Positions 35,379 through 46,081 of a DNA stretch of 64,000 nucleotides are shown piece by piece. The translations under genes were made by a program, and so were the position numbers. The notes below the pieces were generated by a model. That model searched no databases and was not told the origin of the DNA. It was given only the letters and a program-made list of their open reading frames with translations. Each line of letters begins with the position of its first letter. Positions within the stretch are counted from its first letter, which is position 1. The stretch covers positions 62,001-126,000 of the forward strand of contig CACMIW010000001.1 of assembly GCA_902613845.1 (NCBI GenBank), read 5' to 3'. This DNA comes from an uncultured Alphaproteobacteria bacterium. GTDB taxonomy: Bacteria > Pseudomonadota > Alphaproteobacteria > HIMB59.

Positions 35379-35392
35379 AACTAGAAAAGATA

Positions 35393-36895
35393 ATGCTAAA
35401 TAACACAGAAATATTAAAAGTTGCCGAAGTCGTCTCACAAGAGAAGGGCATCGAAATGGATATAGTAATGGAGGCTCTTGAAGAGTCTTTTGAAATTATT
35501 GGAAAATCAAAATACGGAATGGACAATAACATTAAAGCATCTATTGACCGCATGACAGGAAATATAAGTTTATCTCATATTAAAGATGTGGTTGAAAAAA
35601 TTGATCCTGTTTTGCAGGCAAATCAAATTTTATTAGATCACGCTAAAAAATATGATGCTGATACTGAAATTGGAAAACAAATAACAATTCCTTTACCGTC
35701 CGTAAACTTTGGAAGAGTTACTGCCAATATGGCAAGGCAAGTTATTTACTCCAGAGTTAGAGAAGCTGAAAAAAGAAGACAGTTTAATGATTTTAAAGAT
35801 CGTGTCGGAGAAGTTTTGTCGGGTATTGTTAAAAGAATTGAATTTGGAAATATTATTGTTGATCTTGGTAAAGCTGAGGGATTTTTGAGAAAAGATGAAC
35901 TCATTCCAAGAGAGAATTTTAAAAATGGTGATCGTATTAGAGCTTATTTCTTCGATATAAAAGAAGAGGCCAAAGGACACCAAATTTTTCTTTCAAGAAC
36001 TCACCCTCAGTTTATGGCAAAATTATTTGAACAGGAAGTACCTGAAATATATGAAGGTCAAATAGAAATTTTATCTGTTGCAAGAGACCCTGGTAGTAGA
36101 GGAAAGATTACAGTTCGTGCGAACGATAAGTCCATCGATCCAGTTGGGGCATGCGTAGGTATGAGGGGTTCAAGAGTTCAGGCTATTGTTAATGAATTAC
36201 AAGGTGAAAAAATCGATATCGTAAATTGGTCAGAGCTAAAGTCAATGTATGTTCAAAATGCCATTGCGCCCGCACAAGTTGCAAAAGTTAACGAATTTGA
36301 AGACTCTAATAGAGTAGAGATAGTCTTACCTGAGGATCAGTTAAGTATTGCTATTGGTAGAAGAGGTCAAAATGTAAAATTAGCTTCAATACTTACCAAT
36401 CTTGAAATTGATATACTAACTGAAAAAGAAGACGCAGAAAGAAGACAAGAGGAATTTAAAAAAATCACTTCTCTTTTCGCCGAAAAACTTGATCTCGAAG
36501 ATATGATTGCACAATTATTGGCCGTCGAGGGATATACTAGTATTGAAAAAATTGCTAATGCTTCAATCCAAGACATAGAGAAAATTGAAGGATTTGATAA
36601 TGAGCTTGCTGCTGAGATATATGCGCGTGCAACGCAGTATATGGAAAACGAGAAGGCAGAACTTGAGAAATTAATTCAATCTTCGAAGCTAGATGATTAC
36701 GTCAAAGGAATTTCAGAGTTTGATAATAAAATTTTAGCTACATTGATTGAGAACAATATTTTTTCACGTCAAGATCTTGCAGATTTAGCTACTGATGAAT
36801 TAGTAGGTAGAGACGGCATACTACAAAAAAGAGTTGAAAAATCTGCTGCAGAAAAAATTATTATGGATGCTAGGGAGATTTATCTTAATAGCTAA
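35393..36895 (+). CDS. nusA: Transcription termination/antitermination factor NusA
   Basis: This 500-residue protein has the N-terminal RNA-polymerase-binding domain, an S1 domain (VGEVLSGIVKRIEFGNIIVDLGKAEGFLRKDE), two KH domains (GACVGMRGSRVQAIVNEL and IAIGRRGQNVKLA) and two C-terminal helix-hairpin-helix-like acidic repeats. It modulates pausing and termination. rimP, which normally precedes nusA, is missing. Confidence 0.97.
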   Translation: MLNNTEILKVAEVVSQEKGIEMDIVMEALEESFEIIGKSKYGMDNNIKASIDRMTGNISLSHIKDVVEKIDPVLQANQILLDHAKKYDADTEIGKQITIPLPSVNFGRVTANMARQVIYSRVREAEKRRQFNDFKDRVGEVLSGIVKRIEFGNIIVDLGKAEGFLRKDELIPRENFKNGDRIRAYFFDIKEEAKGHQIFLSRTHPQFMAKLFEQEVPEIYEGQIEILSVARDPGSRGKITVRANDKSIDPVGACVGMRGSRVQAIVNELQGEKIDIVNWSELKSMYVQNAIAPAQVAKVNEFEDSNRVEIVLPEDQLSIAIGRRGQNVKLASILTNLEIDILTEKEDAERRQEEFKKITSLFAEKLDLEDMIAQLLAVEGYTSIEKIANASIQDIEKIEGFDNELAAEIYARATQYMENEKAELEKLIQSSKLDDYVKGISEFDNKILATLIENNIFSRQDLADLATDELVGRDGILQKRVEKSAAEKIIMDAREIYLNS

Positions 36896-36901
36896 TTTTG
36901 A

Positions 36902-38914
36902 ATGACAAAAGAGACAAAGAACACAAATACATCTTCGGCTAAACCTTCTACGCCTACCTCTACAACATCTGCTCCTCCCAGAAAAAAATTGACTCTCAAT
37001 ACAACAGCATTTCAAAAAAAACTGTCTTCTATTTCAGTTAATAATCTTTTAGATGAAGAACCAGACTACGAAAAAATGCCCAGTCTTGCAAAGACTAAAA
37101 GAAATAGAGAAAAACAAAAAACAAAATTTAAACCAAATTTAACTAGCTCTCAAAAAATTGTCCGTGAAGTTGACATACCTGTAAAAATTTCTGTGCAGGA
37201 ATTAGCAAGTAGAATGTCAGAAAAAACAGGTGATGTTGTAAAAGCTCTTATGAAAAGTGGAATTATGGCTACTGCTAATCAATACATAGATGGAGACACT
37301 GCAGAACTTATTGTTACAGAATTAGGGCATACACCGAAAAGAGAAGAGGCGATCAGTTTAAAAGATGAAATTGCAAATCACCAAAAAACAAAAATATCCA
37401 AAATTTCGCCCAGACCTCCAATTGTAACTGTGATGGGCCATGTTGATCACGGTAAAACATCTTTGTTGGATGCACTTAGAAATACAAATGTAACTTCAAA
37501 AGAGTCTGGTGGAATTACTCAACATATTGGTGCGTATCAAATTCAACATAAAAACAATCCTATTACTTTTTTGGATACACCTGGTCACGCAGCTTTCTCA
37601 AATATTCGCTCTAGGGGAGCAAATTTAACAGATCTTGTTGTATTGGTAGTTGCTGCTAACGATAGTGTTAAACCTCAAACAATTGAAGCAATTTCTCATG
37701 CTAAAGCAGCAAAAGTTCCTATTGTTCTTGCAATTAATAAAATGGACTTACCAGATGTTGATCCAAGCATTGTTAGAAATGATTTGTTAACTCACGAGGT
37801 AGTTGTAGAAAGCTACAGTGGAGATGTATTAGAAACTGAAATATCTGCAATTAAAAAAACAAATCTAGAAAAATTATTAGATAACATTTTATTACAAGTA
37901 GAAATTCTAGATCTTAACGTCGAACATAACAAACTCGCTGAAGCAATTGTAGTTGAGTCTAAAATAGAAACAGGAAAAGGACCTGTTGCAACAGTAATAG
38001 TAAAAAATGGAACTTTTAAAGAAGGCGACCATTTTACTTGTGGTTCGTCTTATGGAAGAGTTAGAGCTTTACTTGATGAAAATGGTAGCAGAATTAAATC
38101 AGCTAGCCCAGGCATGCCTATTGAAGTGTTGGGTTTTGACTCAGTGCCACAAGCAGGTGATACAGTTTATGTTATGCCAAATGAGGATATTGCGAAAGAT
38201 ATTACAGAAAAAGTAAAAGAACAAAAAAAATTAGAAAATACTGAAGCAGTTAAAAAATCATCACTAGAGGAAATGATGGCTAATGTATCAAAGGGAGATA
38301 TGAAAAAACTTCCAATCATTGTCAAAGCAGATGTTCAAGGATCTCTTGAAGCAATAGTTTCCTCACTAGAAAAAGTCGGCAATGAAGAAGTTAAAATCAA
38401 TGTCGTCCATAACGCTATTGGTGCAATTAATGAAAGTGATGTAAGTTTAGCAAATTCTGCACAAGGGCTAGTAATTGGTTTTAACATCAGAGCTATCCCA
38501 CAAGCCCGAACAATCGCAAAACGTGATAAAGTAGATATACGATATTATTCAATTATTTATGAATTAATTGATGATATGAAAAAAATGCTCTCTGGTCTCC
38601 TCACTCCAGACACTAAAGAGGAAATTATTGGTCATGCCGAGGTTCGTGATACTTTCAAATCCTCAAAGTTTGGTACAATTGCAGGCTGCTTTGTTACTGA
38701 CGGTATGGTCCAAAATTCTGCTAAAATCAGGCTTGTTAGAGAAGGTAAAATCATACATGAAGGAGAAGTCGGTACCCTTAAGCGATTTAAAGATGATGTC
38801 AAAGAGGTTAGAGAAAACTACGAGTGTGGTATCTCTTTCAAAGATTATTCAGATATTTTGGAAAAAGATGAAATTGAATTTTATGTAACTAAGGAAGTTC
38901 AAAAAGAATTATAG
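36902..38914 (+). CDS. infB: Translation initiation factor IF-2
   Basis: This 670-residue GTPase has G1 GHVDHGKTSLLDAL, G2/G3 GGITQHIGAYQI and DTPGHAAF, and G4 NKMD, followed by the C-terminal domains II-IV. The N-terminal variable region is only about 80 residues, giving a short form compared with the 850 to 1000 residues of many alphaproteobacteria. It places initiator tRNA on the ribosome. It sits 6 bases after nusA with no ylxR between them. Confidence 0.97.
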   Translation: MTKETKNTNTSSAKPSTPTSTTSAPPRKKLTLNTTAFQKKLSSISVNNLLDEEPDYEKMPSLAKTKRNREKQKTKFKPNLTSSQKIVREVDIPVKISVQELASRMSEKTGDVVKALMKSGIMATANQYIDGDTAELIVTELGHTPKREEAISLKDEIANHQKTKISKISPRPPIVTVMGHVDHGKTSLLDALRNTNVTSKESGGITQHIGAYQIQHKNNPITFLDTPGHAAFSNIRSRGANLTDLVVLVVAANDSVKPQTIEAISHAKAAKVPIVLAINKMDLPDVDPSIVRNDLLTHEVVVESYSGDVLETEISAIKKTNLEKLLDNILLQVEILDLNVEHNKLAEAIVVESKIETGKGPVATVIVKNGTFKEGDHFTCGSSYGRVRALLDENGSRIKSASPGMPIEVLGFDSVPQAGDTVYVMPNEDIAKDITEKVKEQKKLENTEAVKKSSLEEMMANVSKGDMKKLPIIVKADVQGSLEAIVSSLEKVGNEEVKINVVHNAIGAINESDVSLANSAQGLVIGFNIRAIPQARTIAKRDKVDIRYYSIIYELIDDMKKMLSGLLTPDTKEEIIGHAEVRDTFKSSKFGTIAGCFVTDGMVQNSAKIRLVREGKIIHEGEVGTLKRFKDDVKEVRENYECGISFKDYSDILEKDEIEFYVTKEVQKEL

Positions 38915-38915
38915 T

Positions 38916-39260
38916 GTGGACAACAAGCCAAGTTTTCGAACCAAAAAAGTTGAACTATCAATTAAAAGACTTGTATCCGAATATCTCGTAACCCAAAAAG
39001 ATTATCTTTTAAAATTTCCAACTGTTCGTTTCGAAATTACTGAAGTAAGAGTAAGTAAAGATTTAAGATTTGCAAAAATTTATCTTATTCATAATATTTC
39101 AGTGGAGGAATTTAAGGAATTTAATAAACTTTATCTGAGAGAAATACAAAGTCTAATAGCGAGAACTCTTACAAGCAAATATACTCCAAAAATATCTTTA
39201 ATTTTTGATGAATCTTTTCAAGAGTCTTTAAAAGTACAATCGCTTCTTGATAAATTATAG
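38916..39260 (+). CDS. rbfA: Ribosome-binding factor A
   Basis: This 114-residue KH-type protein matches RbfA by VRFEITEVRVSKDLRFAKIYL in the middle and PKISLIFDESFQES near the end. It assists late 30S maturation. It starts with GTG, one base after the infB stop, and truB follows three bases later. Confidence 0.93.
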   Translation: MDNKPSFRTKKVELSIKRLVSEYLVTQKDYLLKFPTVRFEITEVRVSKDLRFAKIYLIHNISVEEFKEFNKLYLREIQSLIARTLTSKYTPKISLIFDESFQESLKVQSLLDKL

Positions 39261-39263
39261 ATC

Positions 39264-39962
39264 TTGGTAAAAGAAAACTTTCACAGTGATGGATGGCTAT
39301 TAATAAATAAACCACAGGGTATAGAGTCATTTGGAGTTATTAGAAAATTAAAATTTCGTTATTCGTTTAAAAAAATTGGCTTTGCTGGAACTCTGGACCC
39401 TTTAGCTTCTGGTTTATTATTAGTAGGTATTAATAAAGCTACCAAGAAAATACCAGATATACATCAAGAAAAAAAAAGTTATGAGGTTGAGATACGATTT
39501 GGTGCTTCAACAAATACTTTAGACTCAGAGGGTAGATTCTTTAAAATGGAGTCTTCCTCGCATAATATAAATGAAAGAGTTTCACATTTAAAAAAGTTCA
39601 TAGGAACATATCAACAAAAAATACCAGACTTTTCTGCGCATAAATTAAATGGTAAAAATTTTTATGAACTCGCCAGAGATAATAAAGCTATAGAAGATCG
39701 TTATAAAAAAGTATCAGTTCAAAGTTTAAAAATTCTATCTTCTAATAGCTCAAAAATGAGAGTTGAGTTGAATTGCCATTCAGGGTTTTATGTGAGGGCA
39801 TTTGCAGAAGAATTTGCACATTCCCTGGGTGATATAGCTTATGCAAGTATGATTAAAAGATTGAAAATAGGGACTTTTGATATAAATCAAGCTATTCCTT
39901 ATGAAAAAATCCTTGATTTCTCAAGTATAAATGATTTACATACCAATCTGATTACCATTTGA
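39264..39962 (+). CDS. truB: tRNA pseudouridine-55 synthase
   Basis: This 232-residue enzyme has the catalytic Asp in GFAGTLDPLASGLL and the N-terminal GWLLINKPQGIESF. YEVEIRFGASTNTLDSEG and CHSGFYVRAFAEEFA are also present. It isomerises U55 in the T-loop. It stops soon after the catalytic core and lacks the C-terminal PUA-like domain of longer homologues, a reduction often seen in streamlined genomes. The start is TTG at 39264. Confidence 0.95.
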   Translation: MVKENFHSDGWLLINKPQGIESFGVIRKLKFRYSFKKIGFAGTLDPLASGLLLVGINKATKKIPDIHQEKKSYEVEIRFGASTNTLDSEGRFFKMESSSHNINERVSHLKKFIGTYQQKIPDFSAHKLNGKNFYELARDNKAIEDRYKKVSVQSLKILSSNSSKMRVELNCHSGFYVRAFAEEFAHSLGDIAYASMIKRLKIGTFDINQAIPYEKILDFSSINDLHTNLITI

Positions 39963-40009
39963 ACTGGGCGACATCCTGGTCAGATGAAGTTTACTTTGAA
40001 AGGAGTATT
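39961..40009 (+). promoter_or_regulatory. Candidate rpsO mRNA leader (S15 autoregulation)
   Basis: The 48 bases between truB and rpsO begin with a stretch much richer in G+C than its surroundings. GAACTGG (39961-39967) can pair with CTGGTC (39976-39981) around GCGACATC, with one bulged A and two G-U pairs. Alphaproteobacterial S15 mRNAs are known to carry structured leaders bound by S15. The match here is by position and composition only. A strong AGGAG stands at 40001-40005. Confidence 0.4.
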
Positions 40010-40010
40010 G

Positions 40011-40265
40011 ATGTCGGAAATACAAATAAACGATATAGCTCGTGCTGATAATGACACTGGTTCGCCAGAGTCCCAAATTTTTTTTCTCACAAAAAAAATT
40101 AATCTTTTAACAGAACATATCAAAATCCATAAGAAAGATTTTCATTCTCGTAGAGGTCTGCTGATGATGGTTGGTAAAAGAAATAGATTGATGGCGTATT
40201 TAAAGAAGAGGAATGTAGGAAAGTACACAGAAGTAGCAGATAAACTAAAGCTAAGAAAAAAATAA
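40011..40265 (+). CDS. rpsO: 30S ribosomal protein S15
   Basis: This 84-residue protein has the invariant [44 protein letters not shown] core. The ATG at 40011 is chosen because AGGAG lies five bases upstream and homology starts here; an upstream ATG at 39984 would run through the leader. S15 binds the 16S central domain. It is followed 29 bases later by pnp, a pairing conserved across Proteobacteria. Confidence 0.97.
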   Translation: MSEIQINDIARADNDTGSPESQIFFLTKKINLLTEHIKIHKKDFHSRRGLLMMVGKRNRLMAYLKKRNVGKYTEVADKLKLRKK

Positions 40266-40294
40266 TTTTTAATTAGCTATAAAGAAAGAGGAAG

Positions 40295-42358
40295 ATGAAA
40301 ATAGAACATAAATTTGAGTTGGGTAACCAACAAATTACATTAGAAACAAATAGAATAGCAAAACAAGCTGATGCATCTGTGGTTGTAACCTGTGGTGAAA
40401 CAATGGTTATGGCTAATATTTGTGCAGCAAAAACACAAAAACCTGATATTGATTTTTTTCCATTAACGGTTAACTATCAGGAAAAATATTACGCTTCAGG
40501 TAAAATACCTGGGGGATTTTTTAAGAGAGAAGCAAGACCGACTGAAAGAGAAACATTAACAAGTCGTTTAATTGATAGGCCTATTAGACCTTTATTTCAC
40601 AAAAACTTTAAAAATGAAACACAAGTAACATTAACTGTCCTATCTTACGACAGTGTTGTTGATCCTGATATTATTGCTATGTATGCAACTGGCGCAGCAT
40701 TAGCTATTTCAGGACTTCCTGTGGCAGGCACTTTGGGTTCTGCCAGAGTTGGATATATAGATGGACAGCTAGTTGCAAATCCTACTATCCAGGATATGGA
40801 AAACTCTGAACTAGATCTTGTTGTAGCTGGAACAGAAGAGGGTGTCCTAATGGTTGAGTCTGAAGCCCAAGAACTCTCTGAGAACATCATGCTAGAGGCA
40901 GTAATGTTTGGACATGATTTTTATCAGACATTTATTAAAGAAGTTCAAAGATTTGCAAGCAAAACAGAAATTAAGACTTTTGAAGTCCCAAGCCTACCTG
41001 ATTTTTATGAAGGTTTACAAAAAGACATTAAAAGTAATATTTCAGATCCTATTCGTGAAGCATACGGTTTAGTTGATAAGCAAGAGCGAAGTCAAAAACT
41101 CACAGAGATCAGATCCTCTATTGTCGATAATGTTGAAGATGACCAGATTTTAGCCGCGACAACAATCATTAAAGATATAGAAAAAGACGTAGTTCGAGGC
41201 GATATTATCAAAAATAAAAGCCGTATTGATGGAAGAAAATTAGATGAAGTAAGACAAATTACATGTGAATTAGACATTCTTCCTAGAGCTCATGGTTCAA
41301 GTCTTTTTACTCGTGGAGAAACTCAAGCATTAGTTGTTACCACATTAGGAACGGGCGATGATGAGCAAATGATAGACTCTCTTGATCCTATGCATAAACA
41401 ACATTTTATGTTGCATTATAATTTTCCTCCTTACTCTGTAGGAGAAGTAGGAAGAGTAGGAGCAACTGGTAGAAGAGAAATTGGTCATGGAAAACTAGCA
41501 TGGCGTGCAGTTCATCCAATGTTACCGAAAAAAGAGGACTTCCCCTACACACTAAGATTAGTATCCGAGATAACTGAGTCTAATGGTTCTAGTTCTATGG
41601 CTACAGTATGTGGATCATCTCTTGCTTTGATGGCAGCGGGTGTACCAATTAAAAAACATATTGGTGGTATTGCAATGGGTCTAATCAAAGAGGGTGAGGA
41701 CTTTGTGGTGCTTAGTGATATCCTAGGAGATGAAGATCACTTGGGCGATATGGACTTCAAAGTTGCTGGCACTATGGATGGTATTACTTCTCTTCAAATG
41801 GATATTAAGATTACAAGTATTACTAAAGAGATTATGGAAATTGCTTTAAATCAAGCATCAGGTGGAAGAAAACATATAATTGGTGTCATGTCAGATGCCT
41901 TACCAGAAGCTAGAACAAAATTTTCTAAGCATGCTCCTCAAGTAATCTCTATCACTATTGATAAAGCTAAAATAAAAGATGTTATTGGCTCAGGCGGTAA
42001 AGTAATTAAAAACATAGTCGAAGTTTCTGGAGCAAAACTAGAAGTCAATGATGATGGAATTGTAAAAATTGCATCTAGTAATGAAGAGTCAATTAATAAA
42101 GCTAAACAAATGGTGGAAGACATTGTAGCAGAACCTGAAGTTGGAAAAGTCTACACAGGTAAAGTTGTAAAAATTGTTGAATTTGGAGCCTTTGTAAACT
42201 TTATGGGTGCAAGAGACGGATTACTTCATGTCTCACAAATTTCACAAAAAAGAGTCGAGAATGTCTCTGATGTTTTATCTGAGGGACAAGAAGTTCAAGT
42301 TAAAGTGCTCGACGTAGATCGTGCGGGTAAAGTAAAGCTCAGCATGAAAGAAGTTTAA
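40295..42358 (+). CDS. pnp: Polyribonucleotide nucleotidyltransferase (PNPase)
   Basis: This 687-residue 3'-5' phosphorolytic exoribonuclease has two RNase PH-like halves ([25 protein letters not shown] in the first, [19 protein letters not shown] and GGIAMGLI in the second). A KH domain ([17 protein letters not shown]) and a C-terminal S1 domain ([23 protein letters not shown]) follow. A GAGGAAG Shine-Dalgarno precedes the ATG. It closes the nusA operon and is followed by a strong terminator. Confidence 0.98.
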   Translation: MKIEHKFELGNQQITLETNRIAKQADASVVVTCGETMVMANICAAKTQKPDIDFFPLTVNYQEKYYASGKIPGGFFKREARPTERETLTSRLIDRPIRPLFHKNFKNETQVTLTVLSYDSVVDPDIIAMYATGAALAISGLPVAGTLGSARVGYIDGQLVANPTIQDMENSELDLVVAGTEEGVLMVESEAQELSENIMLEAVMFGHDFYQTFIKEVQRFASKTEIKTFEVPSLPDFYEGLQKDIKSNISDPIREAYGLVDKQERSQKLTEIRSSIVDNVEDDQILAATTIIKDIEKDVVRGDIIKNKSRIDGRKLDEVRQITCELDILPRAHGSSLFTRGETQALVVTTLGTGDDEQMIDSLDPMHKQHFMLHYNFPPYSVGEVGRVGATGRREIGHGKLAWRAVHPMLPKKEDFPYTLRLVSEITESNGSSSMATVCGSSLALMAAGVPIKKHIGGIAMGLIKEGEDFVVLSDILGDEDHLGDMDFKVAGTMDGITSLQMDIKITSITKEIMEIALNQASGGRKHIIGVMSDALPEARTKFSKHAPQVISITIDKAKIKDVIGSGGKVIKNIVEVSGAKLEVNDDGIVKIASSNEESINKAKQMVEDIVAEPEVGKVYTGKVVKIVEFGAFVNFMGARDGLLHVSQISQKRVENVSDVLSEGQEVQVKVLDVDRAGKVKLSMKEV

Positions 42359-42367
42359 AAAAAAATT

Positions 42368-42404
42368 AGTAGCGCAGATAATAGACATATTTGTGCTACT
42401 TTTT
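42368..42404. terminator. Bidirectional terminator between pnp and the PEBP-like gene
   Basis: A 13-bp stem (42368-42380 with 42388-42400, two G-U pairs) has a 7-base loop. On the plus strand it runs into TTTTT. On the minus strand it is followed by AA and a run of nine T residues. It therefore suits both convergent transcripts, pnp from the left and the exported-protein gene from the right. Confidence 0.88.
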
Positions 42405-42414
42405 CAAAAATTAT

Positions 42415-42804
42415 TTAAGGATACTTGAGAGAAGATTTAGCAGTTGCAACTTTATTGGTACCTTCATAAGCCTTTATAATCCATTCGTATGTATGTTTAC
42501 CATTTGGTGGACATGGACTTTTGTATTTAAATGCCCCTGGTTCTATGACTGAGCTACCATCATAATTGTTTATTTTACCACCACCATGGTTATATGTTGG
42601 AACATTTTTATCTATCATTCTAAAGGTAAGCTTTGTAACTCCATCGGGAAGCCCTTTGAGTTCAAATATGGGATTATTAACTCTGTTTGGATTACCTGTG
42701 GTGCATTTTGGTATGTCGCCCCATTTAAAAGTGAATGAAAATTCAGCATATAGAGGGCTTTGAAATAAAATTAAAACTAAAGGCACCAAAAGTAATTTTC
42801 TCAT
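42415..42804 (-). CDS. Exported PEBP-like protein
   Basis: ATG at 42804 gives a standard signal peptide (RKLLLVPLVLILFQSPLYA, cleavage before EF); an upstream ATG would add six residues. The mature part of about 109 residues has a KLTFRMIDKNVPTYNHGG segment and YKSPCPPNGKHTYEWIIKAYE, resembling the PCPP-x-G-x-H-x-Y motif of the phosphatidylethanolamine-binding (YbhB/Raf-inhibitor-like) family. Two Cys (in PKCTTG and SPCPP) may form a disulfide. Ligand unknown. Confidence 0.72.
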   Translation of the reverse strand: MRKLLLVPLVLILFQSPLYAEFSFTFKWGDIPKCTTGNPNRVNNPIFELKGLPDGVTKLTFRMIDKNVPTYNHGGGKINNYDGSSVIEPGAFKYKSPCPPNGKHTYEWIIKAYEGTNKVATAKSSLKYP

Positions 42805-42835
42805 AAGTAAATGTAGCATCAAAAATCATATTTTT

Positions 42836-43612
42836 CTATAAATCTTGAATGCTCATTCCTACATTGTTATAGCCATTATCTACGTAAAGTATTTCACCTG
42901 TAACACCTTTAGAAAGATCGCTCATTAAGTAAACAGATGACTTACCAATATCTTCTAAAGACAATGGTTTTTTGATAGGAGAATTTTCAATTGTATAATT
43001 ATAAATTTTTCTTGATTTGTTTATAACGGCACCTGCTAAAGTTCTCATCGGACCAGCTGAAATTGCGTTAACTCTAATTCCTCTTTCACCCATATCAACA
43101 GCAAGATACTTTATAGAAGTTTCCAATGCAGCCTTTGCAACACCCATTACATTATAACTTTGCATATATCTTGTTGACCCATAATAAGTAAGAGCCATGA
43201 TAGATGCACCATCATTCATTTTTGGCGAAAGCATTCTCACCATTTCAGTTAGAGAGTATGCAGAGATATGAAGCGTTTTGAGAAAATTTTCTCTAGTGGT
43301 ATTCAAATATTTACCTGAAAGTTCATTTTTATCTGAATAGGCAACGGCATGAACAAAAAAATCAATATTTCCTTTAATGCCATTACAAACATTTTCAAGT
43401 GAAGATGTTTCAGATACGTCACAAGGCATAATTCCTAAGCAGTTAATTTTCTCAGATAGGGGTTCAACTCTTTTTTTTATTGAGTCATTCTGATAGGTTA
43501 AATACATACTTGCACCTTCATCACTCAAGGACTTTGCAATGCCCCACGCAATAGAATGATCATTGGCTATACCTACAACCAATCCTTTTTTGCCCTCTAA
43601 AATTTTACTCAT
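42836..43612 (-). CDS. fabI: Enoyl-ACP reductase (NADH)
   Basis: This 258-residue SDR-type enzyme has the FabI cofactor site [17 protein letters not shown]. Its active-site Tyr-x6-Lys lies in [16 protein letters not shown], and SAGPMRTLA is also present. It performs the last step of each fatty-acid elongation cycle. The start overlaps the fabB stop by 8 bases, completing a fabA-fabB-fabI operon. Confidence 0.96.
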   Translation of the reverse strand: MSKILEGKKGLVVGIANDHSIAWGIAKSLSDEGASMYLTYQNDSIKKRVEPLSEKINCLGIMPCDVSETSSLENVCNGIKGNIDFFVHAVAYSDKNELSGKYLNTTRENFLKTLHISAYSLTEMVRMLSPKMNDGASIMALTYYGSTRYMQSYNVMGVAKAALETSIKYLAVDMGERGIRVNAISAGPMRTLAGAVINKSRKIYNYTIENSPIKKPLSLEDIGKSSVYLMSDLSKGVTGEILYVDNGYNNVGMSIQDL

Positions 43613-44822
43613 TAAAACTAGTTAGATAGATAGATGCATTCGTTCCGCCAAAACCAAAACTATTTGAAAGTATAGAATTGATTTTGATATCATTTTTATT
43701 TTCTAAGAGAATGTTCATTCCTTCAGCCTTTTCATCTAAGTTTGTAATATTGGCCGACTCAACCATAAAATCATTTTCCATCATTAAAAGAGAGTAAACG
43801 GCCTCTTGCACACCAGTTGCTCCTAATGAATGACCCGTTAGCGATTTTGTAGAGCTGGTTGGAGGAATGCTGTTTCCAAAAACCTCTTTAATACCTTGTA
43901 ACTCAATCATGTCTCCGACAGGTGTTGATGTTCCATGAGCGTTGATATAATCAACAGGTCTACCTTGTGTTGCCATCTGCATACACCTTACTGCCCCTTC
44001 TCCAGAGGGTTGAACCATGTCATATCCATCTGAAGTCTGACCGAAACCTTGAATTTCAGCAACAATATTAGCCCCTCTTGCTTTTGCGCTATCAAGGCTC
44101 TCAACTACTAAAACACCTGCACCTCCCCCAATGACAAACCCATCTCTTGAAGAGTCGTAAGCTCGAGAAGCAACCTCAGGTGTTTCATTATACTTACTTG
44201 ATAAAGCACCCATAGCATCAAATAAAATTGACATTGTCCAATGGGTTTCCTCACCACCACCTGCAAATACAATTTCTTGTTGCCCATGTCTAATGAGATC
44301 ATAAGCATTGCCAATGCAGTGCAAACTTGTGGAGCACGCTGAACTTATAGAGTAATTTACACCTTTAATTTTAAAAGGAGTTGCTAAAGTAGCAGAATTC
44401 CCTGATGCCATTGTTCTAGTAACCATATAAGGTCCAATTTTTTTAACACCTTTTTCTCTCGCTATATCAAATGCTTGTTGCAATTGATACGTTGAAGGTC
44501 CACCTGATCCCATCACTAACCCGGTATTAACATTAGATATAAGTTCCTCATCAAGACCTGAATGTTCAATTGCTTCTTTCATTGCAATATAATTGTATGC
44601 TGCGCCTTCCCCCATAAAACGCAAAATTTTTCGATCTACATTTTCTTCAATGTTTATTTTAGGTTTTCCATGTACATGACTTCTCATTCCAAGCTCTTCA
44701 TATTCCTTGCAATGACTAATTCCAGATTTCACATCTCTTAAGTTCTGTAAAACTTCTTTTTTGTTATCTCCTATACAAGAAACAATACCGTATCCAGTAA
44801 TAACAACTCTTTTATTGCTCAT
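43605..44822 (-). CDS. fabB: Beta-ketoacyl-ACP synthase I
   Basis: This 405-residue condensing enzyme has the active-site Cys in [12 protein letters not shown], the two His in [13 protein letters not shown] and [12 protein letters not shown], and the C-terminal [12 protein letters not shown]. FabB elongates the cis-3-decenoyl chain made by FabA and is needed for unsaturated fatty acids. It overlaps fabA by 11 bases. Confidence 0.96.
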   Translation of the reverse strand: MSNKRVVITGYGIVSCIGDNKKEVLQNLRDVKSGISHCKEYEELGMRSHVHGKPKINIEENVDRKILRFMGEGAAYNYIAMKEAIEHSGLDEELISNVNTGLVMGSGGPSTYQLQQAFDIAREKGVKKIGPYMVTRTMASGNSATLATPFKIKGVNYSISSACSTSLHCIGNAYDLIRHGQQEIVFAGGGEETHWTMSILFDAMGALSSKYNETPEVASRAYDSSRDGFVIGGGAGVLVVESLDSAKARGANIVAEIQGFGQTSDGYDMVQPSGEGAVRCMQMATQGRPVDYINAHGTSTPVGDMIELQGIKEVFGNSIPPTSSTKSLTGHSLGATGVQEAVYSLLMMENDFMVESANITNLDEKAEGMNILLENKNDIKINSILSNSFGFGGTNASIYLTSFNE

Positions 44823-45330
44823 TGAATAAACCCACTCTCAAATCATTGGCATGGTAAATTATTTTTTCTTTGTGAATTATCTGCCCATCTCCATAACCTA
44901 TTGACAACCCTTTTTTATTTAAAGATTTTTTTAAACTAACTTTATATTTTATTAATTCTTTATCTGGTTTTATTTCTTCAACAAATTTTATCTCCCCAAC
45001 ACCTAAAGCACGACCTTTTCCTGGATATCCAAGCCAACCTAGATAAAAACCCAACATTTGCCATAAAGCGTCAAGGCCCAAACATCCTGGCATGATTGGA
45101 TCACCCAAGAAATGACATTTAAAGAACCATAAATCTGCATTTATATCCAGTTCAGCAGTTATTTCTCCTTTCCCATGTACCCCACCATCTTTATTGACAT
45201 TAGTGATTCGATCAAACATAAGCATAGGAGGTGCTGGTAGTTGGGCATTTCCCTTTCCAAATAAATTTCCTTTACCACATTCAATTATTTCTTCGTAACT
45301 ATAACTTGATTGAGGTGTAAATGTATTCAT
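44812..45330 (-). CDS. fabA: 3-hydroxydecanoyl-ACP dehydratase/isomerase
   Basis: This 172-residue hot-dog-fold protein has PMLMFDRI, the catalytic His in [29 protein letters not shown] with Asp in the second LDALWQ, and [11 protein letters not shown]. It makes and isomerises the double bond that starts anaerobic unsaturated fatty-acid synthesis. It begins the fab operon, one base after the E1-like gene. Confidence 0.97.
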   Translation of the reverse strand: MNTFTPQSSYSYEEIIECGKGNLFGKGNAQLPAPPMLMFDRITNVNKDGGVHGKGEITAELDINADLWFFKCHFLGDPIMPGCLGLDALWQMLGFYLGWLGYPGKGRALGVGEIKFVEEIKPDKELIKYKVSLKKSLNKKGLSIGYGDGQIIHKEKIIYHANDLRVGLFNEQ

Positions 45331-45331
45331 C

Positions 45332-46081
45332 TTAATGAGGACAATCTTTATTAATTAATTGTAGTTTGTTTATGTCTGAAGTCAAAAGGTCTATCAAATT
45401 GATTTCACTTTTCAATTTAGTCTTTACTTTTGCAAGGGCGAATATAATTTTCATACAAGCAAAACTAGTAACAAACCCTGCAACTGGACCTACCATTGCA
45501 CTGTTAAGACAACGGTGATTCTGATCAGCTTTGGGAAAAAGACACTCAAAACATGATGGATTATCTTCTTCATTGTTTTGTGCAAAATATATACCCTCTG
45601 AAGAGTTAATTGATATGGATACAAATGAAATTTTATTAGCTCTGGAATATTTTGAAGAAAAAATTTTATTCTGATGATTATCCGTGCAATCAAATATTAA
45701 ATCAAAATTATTATTTGGATTTTTTTTTATGAAAGACTCAAAATTTAAAGAATGCTCTTTTATTATTGTTGAGTCATTTATATTTTTAAGTTTGTGTTTT
45801 GAAGTAACTGATTTAGATTTACCAACATCATCTTTATCATAATTAATTTGACGATGTAAATTTGACTTCTCTATAATATCATAATCAACAAGATGAATTT
45901 CACCAACCCCAGCCCGAACAAGATATTGAGATGCAACAGTGCCTAGAGCGCCTAAGCCAATTATACAAATTTTTTTCTTAGAGATATTTAGTTGCCCCTC
46001 TTCATTTATTCCAGGAACTAAAATTTGTCTTCCAAACTCTTCAATCAGTTTTTCACTTTGTTCCTGTTGATCCAAAACCAC
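45332..46081 (-). CDS. ThiF/MoeB/HesA-type E1-like adenylyltransferase
   Basis: This protein of about 249 residues has the nucleotide-binding ICIIGLGALGTVASQYLVRAGVGEIHLVDYD, then NLHRQINYDKDDVGKSK and DLIFDCTDNHQNK. A zinc Cys pair is seen in SCFECLFP, with a possible second part in the C-terminal DCPH. It activates a ubiquitin-like sulfur carrier (ThiS or MoaD). GTG at 46081 is preferred because GAGGGG stands about seven bases upstream; a GTG at 46102 is possible. The 5' end overlaps dut. No ThiS/MoaD is nearby, so the pathway is open. Confidence 0.87.
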   Translation of the reverse strand: MVLDQQEQSEKLIEEFGRQILVPGINEEGQLNISKKKICIIGLGALGTVASQYLVRAGVGEIHLVDYDIIEKSNLHRQINYDKDDVGKSKSVTSKHKLKNINDSTIIKEHSLNFESFIKKNPNNNFDLIFDCTDNHQNKIFSSKYSRANKISFVSISINSSEGIYFAQNNEEDNPSCFECLFPKADQNHRCLNSAMVGPVAGFVTSFACMKIIFALAKVKTKLKSEINLIDLLTSDINKLQLINKDCPH

